Origin: Palaemon carinicauda | Taxonomy: Eukaryota > Arthropoda > Malacostraca > Decapoda > Palaemonidae | Direction: 5' to 3' | Length of the DNA: 64,000 nt | Assembly (NCBI RefSeq): GCF_036898095.1 | Contig: NC_090744.1 | Location: forward strand, 91,992,131 to 92,056,130 | Shown: piece by piece, positions 52,681 to 64,000 of the stretch | Layout of the letters: the number at the start of each line of letters is the position of its first letter | Numbering within the stretch: the first letter of the stretch is position 1 | Position numbers and translations under genes: made by a program | The notes under the pieces: generated by a model | The model's input: only the letters and a program-made list of their open reading frames with translations | Told to the model about the DNA's origin: nothing | The model's database searches: none

Positions 52681-53099
52681 GATTCTTTAGCACACAACTA
52701 TGCCCGGGTTCTGGGGCCACTCTGTCATTTTCGCTTTCCATAGACTGACTAAATCCAACAAGGATTCATTGGCTGAATTCATCAAAGGATAGCCAGTTCC
52801 TTGTGATGCGCAGTGCCGATCTAACTAAGGCAAGTGGCCCCTAATGATCCATACTAATTCCAGTAAGACCTACCACCAGGCACTGAGAGTAGAAGCCGAA
52901 GAGATTGTTTCACTATCATCTTAAATCCAATCCGTCACCCTCCTGTCAGTGACTCCATCGAGATTTAGGACGCCATTTCCTCCTCACCCAAAGTTTTCGT
53001 TACTCCACCAAGTTGCTCATCCGTTTATATAACCGTTGGCCAACATGGATTCCTAAGATGTACCACCTAGCACGAATATGTATATTAAAATCTATTCAA

Positions 53100-53106
53100 A
53101 CATATA

Positions 53107-53167
<61 letters not shown>

Positions 53168-53208
53168 ATATATATATATATACATATTTACTTATAATGT
53201 ATATATAT

Positions 53209-53255
<47 letters not shown>

Positions 53256-53399
53256 TTGCTAGTCAAGCTACAACCCTAGTTGGACAAGCATAAGGGTAAA
53301 ACCACAAAGGCTCCAAATAAAGAAAGCAGCCATGTGTAGAAAAGAAATAGAAAGTAAAGTAATAAAAAGATGTATAGAATATTCTAAGCTCCTTACAAC

Positions 53400-53466
<67 letters not shown>

Positions 53467-53467
53467 C

Positions 53468-53541
<74 letters not shown>

Positions 53542-53571
53542 GTATATATATGTATGTGTGTGTGTATTTAT
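53100..53571. repeat. Two (AT)n tracts around a tail fragment
   Basis: (AT)n at 53100-53252 and 53402-53571, separated by a LINE-P1/S1 tail fragment. Confidence 0.9.
53253..53360 (-). repeat. LINE-P1/S1 3' tail fragment
   Basis: The stretch agtcaagctacaaccctagt followed by tggacaagca and gcagccatgtgtagaaaaga is a diverged, tail-only copy. Confidence 0.55.
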
Positions 53572-56500
53572 AAGAAAATAGAAAATACTGTGAGAGAGGA
53601 AGTAGGCAACTGATAGAAAAATCCGACGGATGAAGAATTTTTTAAACGTGATTAGCCGAAAATTTGTACTTTTTTCAAATACTCCAAAATTACAGAAACT
53701 ATTTTCTAAATTACGTAGCTAAATCCAAGAGGCCTTTTGTTTATTTGGGATTGGAATAATTCATTTCTCAATGGATATATAATACTGACGTTGCCTTTGA
53801 AGAGATGAGGATAAGAAGAATTACATTTTTTCTCTACATATATGAATCTGGTATCTTAGCATTTAATTTTCTTTTAAAGTAAAAGAAAAAAAAAGAGGAA
53901 TTAGTCATGACGGTAAAAAAAGAGATAACAGACAATAAGCCCACTAAAGAAGTGGAATGATGGTGAGCATATCAAATAAAAAAATCCTTCATTCAAATCA
54001 TAAATAAATGCCATATCAAAACATTTTCCTTTTCGGAGAAGATGGAGAAGTCCAGACCAGACAAACCAGCGATATGAATTCCCATTTGAAACTTTCAGAC
54101 TTCCCCGCTGGAGGGAACTTGAAAGGATTCTGTGCTAGACATTGATTTCCTGTCAACTCGTTTCATTCTGAATTAACTGATTCAATGCAGGAGAACCCAA
54201 ATGCTATCATAAGGGGAGAGACTTTGAGTGGGTCCGTTATATGTTATACAAAAGCCAGAAAGGAAAGCGAGGTAGGTTTTGTAAAATAATCTGTGAAAGT
54301 TTTTTTTGTAATTAGAATATCTTTAACTAAAAGCTAAGTTTATTCAGTTCATTTTGTCGAAAATTGAGAAAAATTGTTACCAAACATGCTGTTGTCAAAA
54401 CTGAACCAATTCTAGCAAGTAAACAATCTCAGGATATCTGGTTTTCTATAGAAATGAAAAATAAACACTATCTAAATCTCCTAGTTATTTTAATGAACTC
54501 TTCAAAATCGCATAACAGTCTTAAACTATACACTATTACATTACTAAATTACTGCCATCATTACCAAATAATTATTTGGCAGAATCCCTGAGGATTTCCC
54601 AATCTTCACCCACAATTGAGACGAAATGAAAAGGGCAGAGGACGATAGTAAATAATTGGAAACTTAAAAATAGTACAATTAGTTAAAAAGGATTAAGAAG
54701 ATACATGAAATAAATTTGTTTCTGGTGAGTCATAGACAGGATGTATCTATTTGCAAAAACATGCGTGTATAACTAAAGGTATACATGTACCGTATGTGCG
54801 TAAATACAGGTTGTAATACACATAAGGCTATGGCGTATATATTTTAAAGAAATCGCGTTCCTCTGACTGCATCTTGAGAAATGTCTCCTCGTGAAAGAAG
54901 ATGACCTATTCTCACATAGATTTCTCCAGAGGAACCTTTATGATCAGGTCAGTCATAGGACATAAAGAGGCAGGATTTTGTAAATGCTTTGAGAAAGGAT
55001 GACCAAATACGACCGAGGAGAATCGAAGAATACCTGGAAAAGGATGGAATATCAGATATCCCAAACCTCAGCAACACTCGACTGTTAAAACGTGAATATC
55101 TCTCTCCCACACTCAGCTCATAAATTCATCCTTAAATATCCGACTCTCTTTTCCTCTAAACCCGAAATTACTAGAAAATGTAATCGTTACAATGCCTATG
55201 TAATTATGATAAAAGCTATAAGGATCTTTATCCGATGATATACTGTAGATACATATGAATTCCTTGAATCATGATACAAGTACCTTCAAAATGTTCAGGT
55301 TTTAATCCTAAGGAGAGATAATACTTAGGAGCTCCCAAGCATTGATGTTCTAAATTTAATGTTAAAGTCATTATCTATATTCATAGATACAAAGGTCCTC
55401 AACTCACAATCATTAGAAGATACAAACATACATCCAACTGAAATCATAAATTTCAGATAATCAATCAAAAGATCATAATGAAATACAGTAATCTAATAAT
55501 ATATAATTCAAAGCAGCAAGCAAAGATGACATTTGCAATATGAAACAGAAAATTGTATTCATGTGAGTTACTTGACGCCTAAGCCAAACTTTTACAAGAT
55601 TCTACTTGCAAACAGCTTCTTGGAATCTATTAGGTTAGCAAGATGAGCATAAGTATTTTATTCAGGAAATCCCATTATATGTTCTTTTCCTTAGATTCTT
55701 AAAAATTAATGATTGGCTTTTCATCCAAAGAAATATCCTACCTCCCATCTCTTTGTAATCAATATCCAATATGTCATTTGCCTTTTTGGGGGAATGAGAC
55801 CTTGACCCACCCACCCCCCACCCCCAAGAAAAGGTGCAACTCATCACAGTTAATCAAATCCCAGGCACAGAGCCATTATATTTTCCAATTCTTCTATGAT
55901 TTAATTATTCTTTTCACTGTTGATAATAATGAAGGATGACAAACCAAAGTGTTTCCTTTACGTATCAGCCTAATAAGAAGAGATGAGGAGAAGAAAGCAA
56001 TACCACTCAGTCTGAGATCAGTTATCGTGAACAGTTTTACTTTACAACTTTGTAATAATCTTTGTTTTAATCATCAGAAAAGCAGAAACAGTATTTCAGT
56101 TTTAGCGAAGCGATTTGATGACATTGCAAAAAGCAATATATAAAAAAAATTGATGTTGAAAATATCAACGTTTTATGAAAAAATAAAACTCCCTAATCCT
56201 AGTTCCTCTTTTCTCTCGGTTTCCAGCCAAAAAAAATATATCATTGGAATATATTTTCACTCTTTTCAGTTTACCTTTGGCCTTAATTTTAAGCCCTGAA
56301 TAATTTCATCTATTTGTTTTTGTCGTTTATTTTTTGCAAATCTAATTAATCTCCTGACTGATGCAAATATGGCTGAATGTTCGTCAGTGTTTTGTTAACT
56401 TTGGTATTTTCTGTACCTGAACTGAATTTTAGTTTTCATATTCTCTTTGATGTCTATTGTTAAAATGAATGTTATTTTTTTGGTGATGTATTTACAAACA

Positions 56501-57192
56501 TTTTATCCTGTGCTTCTTTACTCTAGTGGAAATTCTCTTGAGGTTTTTATTACTGATTTTATAATTTTACATATATTTAACTATTTTCACCTTATCAAAA
56601 CCATAAGGGATTGAAATGTATATAAGAATCCCACATAATCCTTACTATTTCATATTCATCTCATATGTTTCAAAATCTTAAGGGATCCATTGGATTTATA
56701 GATAATAAATTTATAGATTTCATACAAATCCCAAAATCCAAGAAAAATTGAGATATAGAGGATTGCAATGTTTACAATTAGATTACTTTCCTCAGCTGAG
56801 GGGATTATGGAACAGTGCATCAAAATCTGATGCTTTTGATGACAACAGAATATTGAACACGAAAATATCACTTTTCGAATTTAACTTGCGAATTCATCTA
56901 GATTTATTAATTCACTCCTGATATATTATGGAAACACAAAGGGCCTTAGAGAGACAAGATGCAGAGCTTAATCTCCCTCCTTTTGATAAGTGTAATAAAA
57001 AAATGCGAAATTGAAAAACTTTTTGTTCCTCAGTTCAACCTGTGGGAATTTTATTCTCTTTGTTCGTTAATTGATAGCGGATTTTTTCTTTTCCTTAAAG
57101 GGAAGCAGATTTTTCATTTCAGCAAACAGAGGAAGGAACAGAATTGAAACTATCAAAGCAGGATTTGATCAACATCTGGTTTCAGAAGAGCC

Positions 57193-57195
<3 letters not shown>
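53572..57195. other. AT-rich DNA, no gene recognised
   Basis: About 3.6 kb with no element, RNA or protein similarity that I can support. It is the longest unexplained stretch in the window. Confidence 0.45.
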
Positions 57196-57258
<63 letters not shown>

Positions 57259-57267
57259 GTATATAGG

Positions 57268-57309
<42 letters not shown>

Positions 57310-57343
57310 CATATATACATATTTATGCAGTATGAATATAAGT

Positions 57344-57412
<69 letters not shown>

Positions 57413-57518
57413 CCATATATATACAGCATATATATATATATATATATATATATTATCCATATATATACAGCATATATATATATATATATATATGTGTGTG
57501 CATATATATACATATACA

Positions 57519-57582
<64 letters not shown>

Positions 57583-57637
57583 ATATATATATATATATAT
57601 ACATATATATGTATGTATATATATATGTATATATACA

Positions 57638-57718
<81 letters not shown>

Positions 57719-57722
57719 TATA
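57196..57722. repeat. 527 bp compound (AT)n microsatellite
   Basis: Longest AT tract in the window, with ATAC, ATGT and ACAGTAT interruptions. The unit ttatccatatatatacagca is duplicated at about 57408-57427 and 57453-57472. It yields a 235-codon spurious ORF. Confidence 0.95.
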
Positions 57723-58059
57723 CCGACAGATTCGAAAGCACCTGGTGCCTAAATGAAACCATCCTTTGCCTGTTTTAATAAGGACTGACGCAGTATTAAC
57801 GCTTTAAAAATTCATTGAAAGATTTCACTCCACGAACGCTAAAGGGAATGACAGCTGACGCAGCCAATTTGATATCCTCAGATACAGGTGAATCTCGACA
57901 TTTTTTATTGCGTTTTGTGTCGTTTTTTTCGTTGAAAAATTATCTCATTCCTATCTCTTTATCGATTTCAATTAGTTCTTTTGGTCTGACATTATTTTTT
58001 TTTTCATTTTGTCATTCCTTTCGGCGTACTTTTTTTTTATAATGGAACTATGACTTCTT

Positions 58060-58760
58060 TTTTCTTGTTTTTATCTCTTGAGAAAGGTCTTTAAATACTG
58101 AAGAGAGGTGTCTTCAATATGCTGCACCGACTGCAGGGTTTGGACCAAAATGGCAGCTTCATCAGATTATTGAAGATCAACCAATTGTTTCGCTGATGTT
58201 CTTTGTATAGTCGTGTTACCTTCTGATGCTAAACATGATCCTTTCTGTATTCTATTTAGGCCCCGTTTTCTTCTCTAAGGTTTTTCTGTAATAAAATCAT
58301 TAGTAAGGAGATGATCGCATCGAAAAGGACAGGGCCCAGAACTCACCTTACATTACTCCCATTTCCATAAGGAAAGATGGGACGTAAAACTGCCAAAGCT
58401 GACTTTTCCTTACATTTTGAAATGAAGCTACTGGAATATTCTGAAAAATATATGAGAAACGAGGAACTTTATATTTGCATGTATCATCCATAAATGTTCG
58501 TGGGACACTGTGTCAAATGCCTCGATGAGGTCATTCAAGTCAAGTATTTTGGTTTCAAAATTTCTTCTTCATTTTCATCAAAGAAAACATCATGTCGATG
58601 GTCCATAATTCCTTCTTAAACCCGCAGTGGGTCTTTGGTAGCACACATTATGATATATTTTTAGTTAAGCGCAAGATCACATCTACAGGAATTTACCTCG
58701 GCTGTTGTTGCAGACGCTTCTGTCTCCTTTGCTTTAAAGACAGAAACTATTATATGGAAT
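58060..58760 (-). pseudogene. Third LINE family: RT relic
   Basis: On the minus strand, in order: CGFKKELWTIDMMFSLMK (58569-58626; family QCGFRxGRSTIDMIF), motif A LNDLIEAFDTVSHEHLW (near 58500-58550), VLGPVLFDAIISLLM (near 58290-58340) and, at about 58160-58180, SDEAAILVQTLQ after a stop where a YADDAA box would be. These are RT blocks of a non-LTR element unlike LINE-P1, RTE-a and RTE-b. Multiple stops and frame changes show a dead copy; the endonuclease and 3' end were not found. Confidence 0.6.
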
Positions 58761-58868
58761 CTATCTGTGATTCTGGTATCAGTCCTCCCTTCCATAATAC
58801 ACAGAAAATCTTTTGCAGATACAAAGTCGTTGTGCTTGAAAAAATTCTTGTATATACTATATTCATCA

Positions 58869-58990
<122 letters not shown>

Positions 58991-59644
58991 CATGCAGTAA
59001 TGCATAGTCACTAAGTATAGGATTTATTTTTACGGCCAAATTATCCGTCCATTATACGGTTTATTTTTTAAATGATTCTCTTTCCTCTGATTTAGCTAGT
59101 CAGTATCGTTTAGTCTCTTTGTTTGTTTCTACCTGCAAGGTCTATGTTCTCACTTTTGATTAATTTGTTAATGCTAGGCATGTGTTTTTATTTTCTGAAC
59201 ATTCGGTACATATTTCCTTTTTATTATCTCTTCTACAGTGTATTTAATTACATATTTCATATTTTTTCTCTCTCTTCTTGAGATCAAAATCTGACCCTCG
59301 ACCTCTGAACTTCTCTCAGAGTGACCTTTCTTGAAATCCTTTGAGCGGCTGAATTTCTCGGAAGTTTCAGGTCATTCTGAAATAACTTTGCTCTTAAGAA
59401 ATAAAAGATCGGATTTTATACATAGGAAAAATTCGAAAGAAGGCCAGGTGAAAGGAAAATCTATTTAGACAAGGTATTTTCAGCTAGAAAATATATGGTT
59501 CATTTTTATTTTGACGCCATCTTAAAATAGAAGAAAAATAATATCAAACAAAACATGATTGTTAAAATATGTTCAATAATTTTTTTTCTAAATGCTAAAT
59601 ATACATAGAATATTAAAATGTAAACTAATGTGTTTGCAACTAGA

Positions 59645-59712
<68 letters not shown>

Positions 59713-60019
59713 GTTTTTACTTGAAAGTAAATTGAGCCAAAACTCTCACCTGGGATTTTCAAATAGATCATCTTAATCTTAATATAATCATATTTTAGTC
59801 GAGAGAAAAAGATCAGGAGACAAAGTTAATTACAATATTTCTCCGAAAGATGAAAAAAAAAGCTTTTGATTTAATTTATGGCGTGAAGAGAGACAAAAAA
59901 CATTTAACGCTTTTGCAAAATACACCGCAATTTTCAGGTCAAAATTTAAAAAGAAAAATATCCTTATTCAAAATATCGGTTTTTTCACTCCTCTGTTATG
60001 AAATAGTATTATTAATCTT
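58991..60019. other. No gene recognised; (GA)n at 59647-59707
   Basis: AT-rich sequence with one ~60 bp (GA)n tract. No similarity was recognised. Confidence 0.45.
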
Positions 60020-60862
60020 TTTTTATTTCTCTTACCTCTTATCCTGTCCGGAGATATTGAGCGAGATCCGGGACCACTACGTCCTAGACTTTGCCAGTTT
60101 CGTCTACTGTATTCCAATATTTGTGGTCTGCATGCAAATATTCAAGACAGAATAATATTCCTTATTGGTCTGAAACTTAGGTTTATAAAATGAGGCACTC
60201 ATCTGAGCTCATTATAACAGGTTTTAAGAAGCCAATAATTTTTTAACGGCATGCCATTCCTAGGACCAAGGGAAAGGCGGATGTCATGAGATTCCTGTAA
60301 TCAAAGTTTGAGGTAGGCATATAGATTTCTATTTGTGTTCGATCTCTCGGAATCCAGACATGGATGATTCTATCTTCGATTGTCTTCTTACCATTATAGT
60401 TAAGATACAAAAGGATGATAGAAACGCCTCATATAAGGAGTGGCTAAATTCTGTTTCTCCTACTGATCGCAATGGCGTAAGAGCTTCGGACTTTGCCTCT
60501 GAATCAGGCTGTGAGCAAATTATAAGTGAAGCTACTCACACGTCTGGTAACTGATTGGCCTCGTATACACCAACTCCCCGGGCGTTATAAAAAGTAAGGT
60601 TGGTTTTCCAGTTAAGACATCTGATCCTGCCTTGATTTCATTAGTAGTGAAGACTTGCAGCCTTTCCTTGATGTGGTATACTCATGTAAGATTTATATAA
60701 AATTCTCAAGCAGACTGGAATTGTATTCTGAGTGATCTTTATGAGCCTGCATTAGTCACAAATGTATTATAGTGTTGAGCCTGTTGTTCCTTTGAATAAG
60801 AATATAGTCAACATAACTGATAGGCGGAAGTTACCGAGTGAAAGACAAACTATGGTTTAATT
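60020..60862 (+). pseudogene. LINE-P1 copy E (2A motif and endonuclease)
   Basis: Plus-strand 5' portion of LINE-P1. A 2A-like motif SGDIERDPGP (60047-60076) lies after a hydrophobic run. An endonuclease relic with ISRNPDMDDSIFDCLLTI follows (60351-60405), then EWLNSVSPTDRNGVRASDFA (about 60440-60500) and SEATHTSGN. The linker ends at aagttaccgagtgaaagaca (YRVKDK region). There the S1 repeat begins, so the RT is cut off. Frameshifts occur near 60176 and 60430. Confidence 0.8.
60047..60076 (+). other. 2A-like motif, N-to-D variant
   Basis: Reads SGDIERDPGP; the Asn of the NPGP core is Asp here. The preceding codons give LPLIL. In known 2A peptides this Asn is part of the conserved core, so the variant is probably non-functional. 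Confidence 0.65.
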
Positions 60863-61534
60863 ATCATTATTATTATTATCATTATTATTATTATTATTAT
60901 AACTACTTGCTAAGCTACAATCCTAGTTGGAAAAGCAGGATGCCATAAGCCCAGGGGTTCCAGCAGGGAAAATAGCCCAGTGAGGAAAGGAAACAAGGAA
61001 AGATAAAATTTTTAAGAAGAGTAATAACATCAAAATCAATATTTCCCATATAAACTACAAAAACTATAATAAAACAAGAGGAAGAGAAACAGGACAGAAT
61101 AGCGTGCCCGAGTGTACCCTCAAGCTAGAGAACTTTAACCCAAGACATTGGAAGACCATGGTACAGAGGCTATGGCACTACCAAAGACTACAGAACAATG
61201 GTTGGATTTTGGAGTGTCCTTCTCCTAGAAAAGCTGCTGACCATAGCAAAAGAGTCTCTTCTGCTCTTACCAAGAGGAAAATGGCCACTGAACAAATACA
61301 GTGCAGTAACCCCTTGGATGAAGAAGAACTGTTAAGTAATCTCAATGTTGTTAGGTAAATGAGGTCAGAAGAGAAAAAGTAAAGAATAAGCCAGACTATT
61401 CGCTATGTGTGTGTAGACAAAGGGAAAATTAACCGTAACCAGAGAGAAGGATCTAATGTAGTACTGTCTGGCCAGTCAAAAGACCCCATAACTCTCTAGC
61501 GATAGTATCTCAACAGGATGCTGGTGCCCTCGTT
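60862..61534 (-). mobile_element. S1 repeat inserted after LINE-P1 copy E
   Basis: Near full-length S1 in reverse orientation, with a (TTA)n tail at 60862-60902 and the 5' end at ggatgctggtgccctcg. It abuts truncated LINE-P1 sequence on the left. LINE sequence does not resume on the right, so a target duplication could not be checked. Confidence 0.85.
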
Positions 61535-62734
61535 ATTATATCTTAACACAAATACAATGCAGTTCAACATTTTATTTTCCAACTTGATTCCGTTTTTATC
61601 GGGTATTAAAAGCTATACATAAGAAATATAATTATATAGTATTTAAAAGTATACATAAGAAATATAATTATATAAGAAAATAGTGAAATTATGCCAGATA
61701 CGGTTTATCATATTAATCTACATTTTATATGCCAAAGAAAAAAAAGAAAAAGAAATAAATTGGCATAATTATGATAAATCTGGCAGCTGTGGTACCTAAC
61801 AAAGCACTACCAGATTGCGCTTACACACGAAACAGCTCCAAGACTGACTGAAAAGTTTTGCCCCATTCTAGCAAGCTGAATGTAGTGCATATAGTGGTTA
61901 GACCCTCCATGACCCCCAGAAAAGGGCTCATGACCCCTTTGGGGGTCATTACTCACAGTTTGGGAACCCTTGTCCTAATAGCTTCACAGAGATGTACAAG
62001 CTGTAAGGAACTTGCTAGTAGTGGCTTCAAGATGAAGCTAGTAGTAAGGTCATGTTGTAAGTGTCAAACTAGATCTAACCAGAGAAATGTGAATGACAGG
62101 ACACAGACCTGTCTTTCCCCTTGCAAGGAAGATGGAGGAGTTTTCAGAAGCGCGCTCTGATGCTTAACCAACAAGTGTGTGACAGTTTTGGCTTCTGCAG
62201 CTTCTTGATAAAACACCAAACTGTATTTGGACGATTCTTTCCTGTTCCTGGTAGGGATGAAAGCAAGGTGCTACACTCGAACGCAAGATGCCCAGTCTTC
62301 TAAAGTAGCACTGCAGGGCTCTAAGGACATCAGGCATTTTCATGTTAACTTCACATAAGAGGTATCCAAACTCTAACGAGAAGTTTCTTCAACAGCGGGA
62401 GATACGAAGTACAAAATTTTCTAAAAATATTATCGCCAGACACACAAATCAATGATTTCATGTGTAGAGAGTACCCAAGATGTGTCTCTCTAAAGATGTA
62501 CCCAAAGAAAAGGCAAATAAGAATATCTTTCAAGGGCAGACACAGTGTGGCATTTAGTTCCTGGAGGGACCATTATCTGGTATTGGTATGTCAGAGACAT
62601 CTGTCCGTTTGGCTGATGGTCTGGTAACCAAGCCCAAGGGAAACAGCCATTGGAGTAAGCTCAGTCCCTCTACTGTAAGGGTAGAGTGACTTCCACGAGC
62701 AGTGTACTCCTTACTTTTACACAGCCTACGGTGT
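61535..62734. other. Unassigned DNA with a possible hAT terminus
   Basis: The inverted stretch at about 61905-61975 (reverse complement: agggttcccaaactgtgagt, then aatgacccccaaaggggtca) resembles ends of hAT-superfamily transposons, which begin CAGGGGTTCCCAAACT. The other end and an 8 bp duplication were not found. Next to it a 100-codon plus frame (61858-62160) holds CTSCKELAS and SCCKCQT, unidentified. A short direct repeat (tacataagaaatataattat) occurs at about 61615-61640 and 61650-61675. Confidence 0.3.
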
Positions 62735-62897
62735 TGGTGATTGATCCATATGGGGCAATAGTTCTTCATTTACTTAAACCAGATGGCTCTATTACTCACA
62801 GTCCAAAGGAAAAGGCCTTAATTTTAGAGCTGCCTTTGATCATGTTAAGCATCAGGCCCTTCAGCTCGGATGCACCAGTAGGTGGTAACTGAGAGAC
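62735..62897 (+). pseudogene. LINE-P1 internal-deletion fragment
   Basis: The plus strand reads HLLKPDGSITHSPKEK, as in the RT linker of copy B (minus strand near 49.85 kb). It then jumps directly, with a frame change, to NFRAAFDHVKHQAL, the RT motif A region. The ~0.5 kb that normally lies between is missing. It ends abruptly at the Gypsy LTR candidate. Confidence 0.65.
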
Positions 62898-62899
62898 AT

Positions 62900-63113
62900 T
62901 GTAATTGCAACCAACTTTATTTTAATGCAACATTAGTATAAATACAGTACACGCTGTTCCAAGCAAATCGGCACAAAAATTCAAACACAATGGTTCAAGT
63001 TCATACAGGATATAAACAGGTTATCGGTGCGATGAGAGAGTGATAACGATAACATACAAAAAAACAGAAATACCTTTACAGTGTACGAGCGTGTGTGATA
63101 CATGTGCGGTACA
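62900..63113 (-). mobile_element. Candidate 3' LTR of second Gypsy element
   Basis: On the minus strand the block begins TGTACCGCACATG and ends GGTTGCAATTACA (TGT...ACA). It is preceded by a purine-rich run tttttagggggaaccc (plus 63114-63129) that fits a polypurine tract, and it contains AATAAA about 20 bp before its end. It lies downstream of the integrase relic in the same orientation. The 5' LTR is beyond the window, so the 214 bp length is provisional. Confidence 0.4.
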
Positions 63114-63400
63114 GGGTTCCCCCTAAAAAGACATGCATGTGAACTAAGGTGCCCTGCTCTGGTGAGGCCCACTATAGGTGGATCATCTTGCAGGAGATAC
63201 GCAGGTTTGAGGCAATAAATGGAGACCAAGTCTTCTTTGCCACAAACGTTCAGTAAGAGCCTACGTTGTTTGATGGATCACGAAGAAAGGGCACGTGTAA
63301 GGGGCATTACAAGTGGCTTGCTGGTGTCATTGCGCAGGAAAACGTGCAATGTCTTGTGCAATTCGGTCAGTATGTGTTGCTTTTCTGGAGGTTTCTAAGT
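63114..63400 (-). other. Gypsy region between integrase and LTR
   Basis: Minus-strand 3' region of the second Gypsy element. No conserved protein block was recognised. A short frame is open into the LTR. Confidence 0.35.
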
Positions 63401-64000
63401 CCTACAACGTGAATTAGGTGCTGGAGATTGTTAGAGGAGGTTGCAGATGTAAAAAATTTGGCAGGGACGTCCAACTGATCGTCATACACCATTTCAGCTG
63501 CCAAGACATCCAGGGCATCTTTAGGGGTGGCCCTCAGTCCCAGGAGAACCCAGGGAGGCTAGGTAAACCAGTTGAAGTCCTTGCAGCATGACACCAAAGC
63601 TGCTTTGAGGGTACAGTGAAAACGTTCAAATATACTGTTGGCTGCAGCACTGTATGCAGTTGTTTGATGAAGGGTAATACCCAAGAGATTCATTAATGAT
63701 GTCCACAATTGAGAGGAGAAAGTGATACACCTATTAGAAGTAATACGCTCAGGGATGCTAAGTCTCGTTATCCACCCTTGGAGTAAGGCAGATGTACACG
63801 AGGCAGACATTGCAGTTTCTATGGAAATGGCTTCAGGCCAATGAGTGAAGCGGTCAAAGATGGTAAACAGGTAACGATGTCCATGTGATGTGGGTATGGG
63901 ACCTACAACATCAACATGAATGTGGGCAAAGAGCCTCTGAGGTTGAAGAAAGGTACCCACTCCTGAGTCTGTGTCAATGCACTTTTGAGGTTTAACATGA
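63376..64000 (-). pseudogene. Gypsy integrase relic, runs off right edge
   Basis: Minus strand. A segment before the core (HVKPQKCIDTDSGVGTF) is followed by the DDE integrase core: FAHIHVDVVGPIPTSHGHRY (first Asp present), RFTHWPEAISIETAMSAS, and RLSIPERITSNRCITFSSQL, where the second catalytic Asp of the TSDRG motif is Asn and Gly is Cys. Then come LLGITLHQTTAYSAAANSIF and ERFHCTLKAAL (Glu present). A TAG stop follows NWFT at about 63557. Beyond it the same frame continues PPWVLLGLRATPKDALDVLA for about 60 more codons, to a TGA near 63376. Integrases insert the cDNA of LTR retrotransposons; the D-to-N change and stop make this copy inactive. Confidence 0.85.

Noticed and set aside
57071..57778. 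235-codon plus-strand ORF, longest in the window
   Set aside because: It is a read-through of the compound (AT)n microsatellite; frames on both strands are open and the product is IYIYIY low complexity.
62121..62303. Possible zinc-ribbon host gene at 61.86-62.30 kb
   Set aside because: Two short overlapping frames with CxxC pairs but no recognised fold, no splice structure and an adjacent hAT-like end; not enough to call a gene.

Overview
This window looks like non-genic, repeat-dominated nuclear DNA from an arthropod, most likely a decapod crustacean such as a caridean prawn. That assignment is an inference. It rests on the extreme density of long (AT)n, (GA)n/(CT)n and (GT)n microsatellites and on the mix of decayed non-LTR, Gypsy, Tc1-like and piggyBac-like elements. 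I found no intact host gene, rRNA, tRNA or CRISPR. Every recognisable protein segment is a relic of a transposable element, broken by stops, frameshifts, deletions or later insertions.

Layout. 0-8.5 kb: 3' and internal pieces of a non-LTR retrotransposon (here LINE-P1), tail fragments of an associated SINE-like repeat (here S1), and microsatellites. 8.5-10.1 kb: a gag-like ORF1 relic with a CCHC knuckle. 12.0 kb: a Tc1/mariner-like transposase C-terminus. 12.3-18 kb: AT-rich filler and microsatellites. 18.25-20.26 kb: a 5'-truncated RTE-like LINE (RTE-a). 22.0-39.9 kb: a tandem array of four copies of a ~4.4 kb composite unit. Each unit holds half of an inverted-repeat element, AT-rich unique sequence, an S1 copy, and a Gypsy 3' LTR with an RNase H remnant. 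The second copy carries a 1,353 bp piggyBac-like insertion with an exact TTAA duplication. The fourth carries a separate ~0.9 kb insertion. 39.9-43.6 kb: a 25-bp-period minisatellite split by a block of LINE fragments, one of them a 220 bp RTE-a piece with a 9 bp target duplication inside a second RTE-like element (RTE-b). 46.1-52.7 kb: a three-level nest in which RTE-a is interrupted by LINE-P1, which is interrupted by S1 at the YADD catalytic codons. 53-60 kb: microsatellites and one further LINE RT relic. 60-64 kb: a LINE-P1 endonuclease fragment, an S1 copy, a LINE-P1 deletion derivative, and the 3' part of a Gypsy element running off the right edge.

How the pieces relate. LINE-P1 and S1 share the same ~110-130 bp 3' tail ending in (TAA)n, which is the signature expected if S1 is copied by the LINE-P1 machinery. 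Two LINE-P1 copies keep a 2A-like motif (SGDIEQNPGP and SGDIERDPGP) just upstream of the endonuclease domain. The nested insertions give a relative chronology of activity. Nothing here supports a new defence or metabolic system; the interesting content is transposon biology and the structure of the tandem array.
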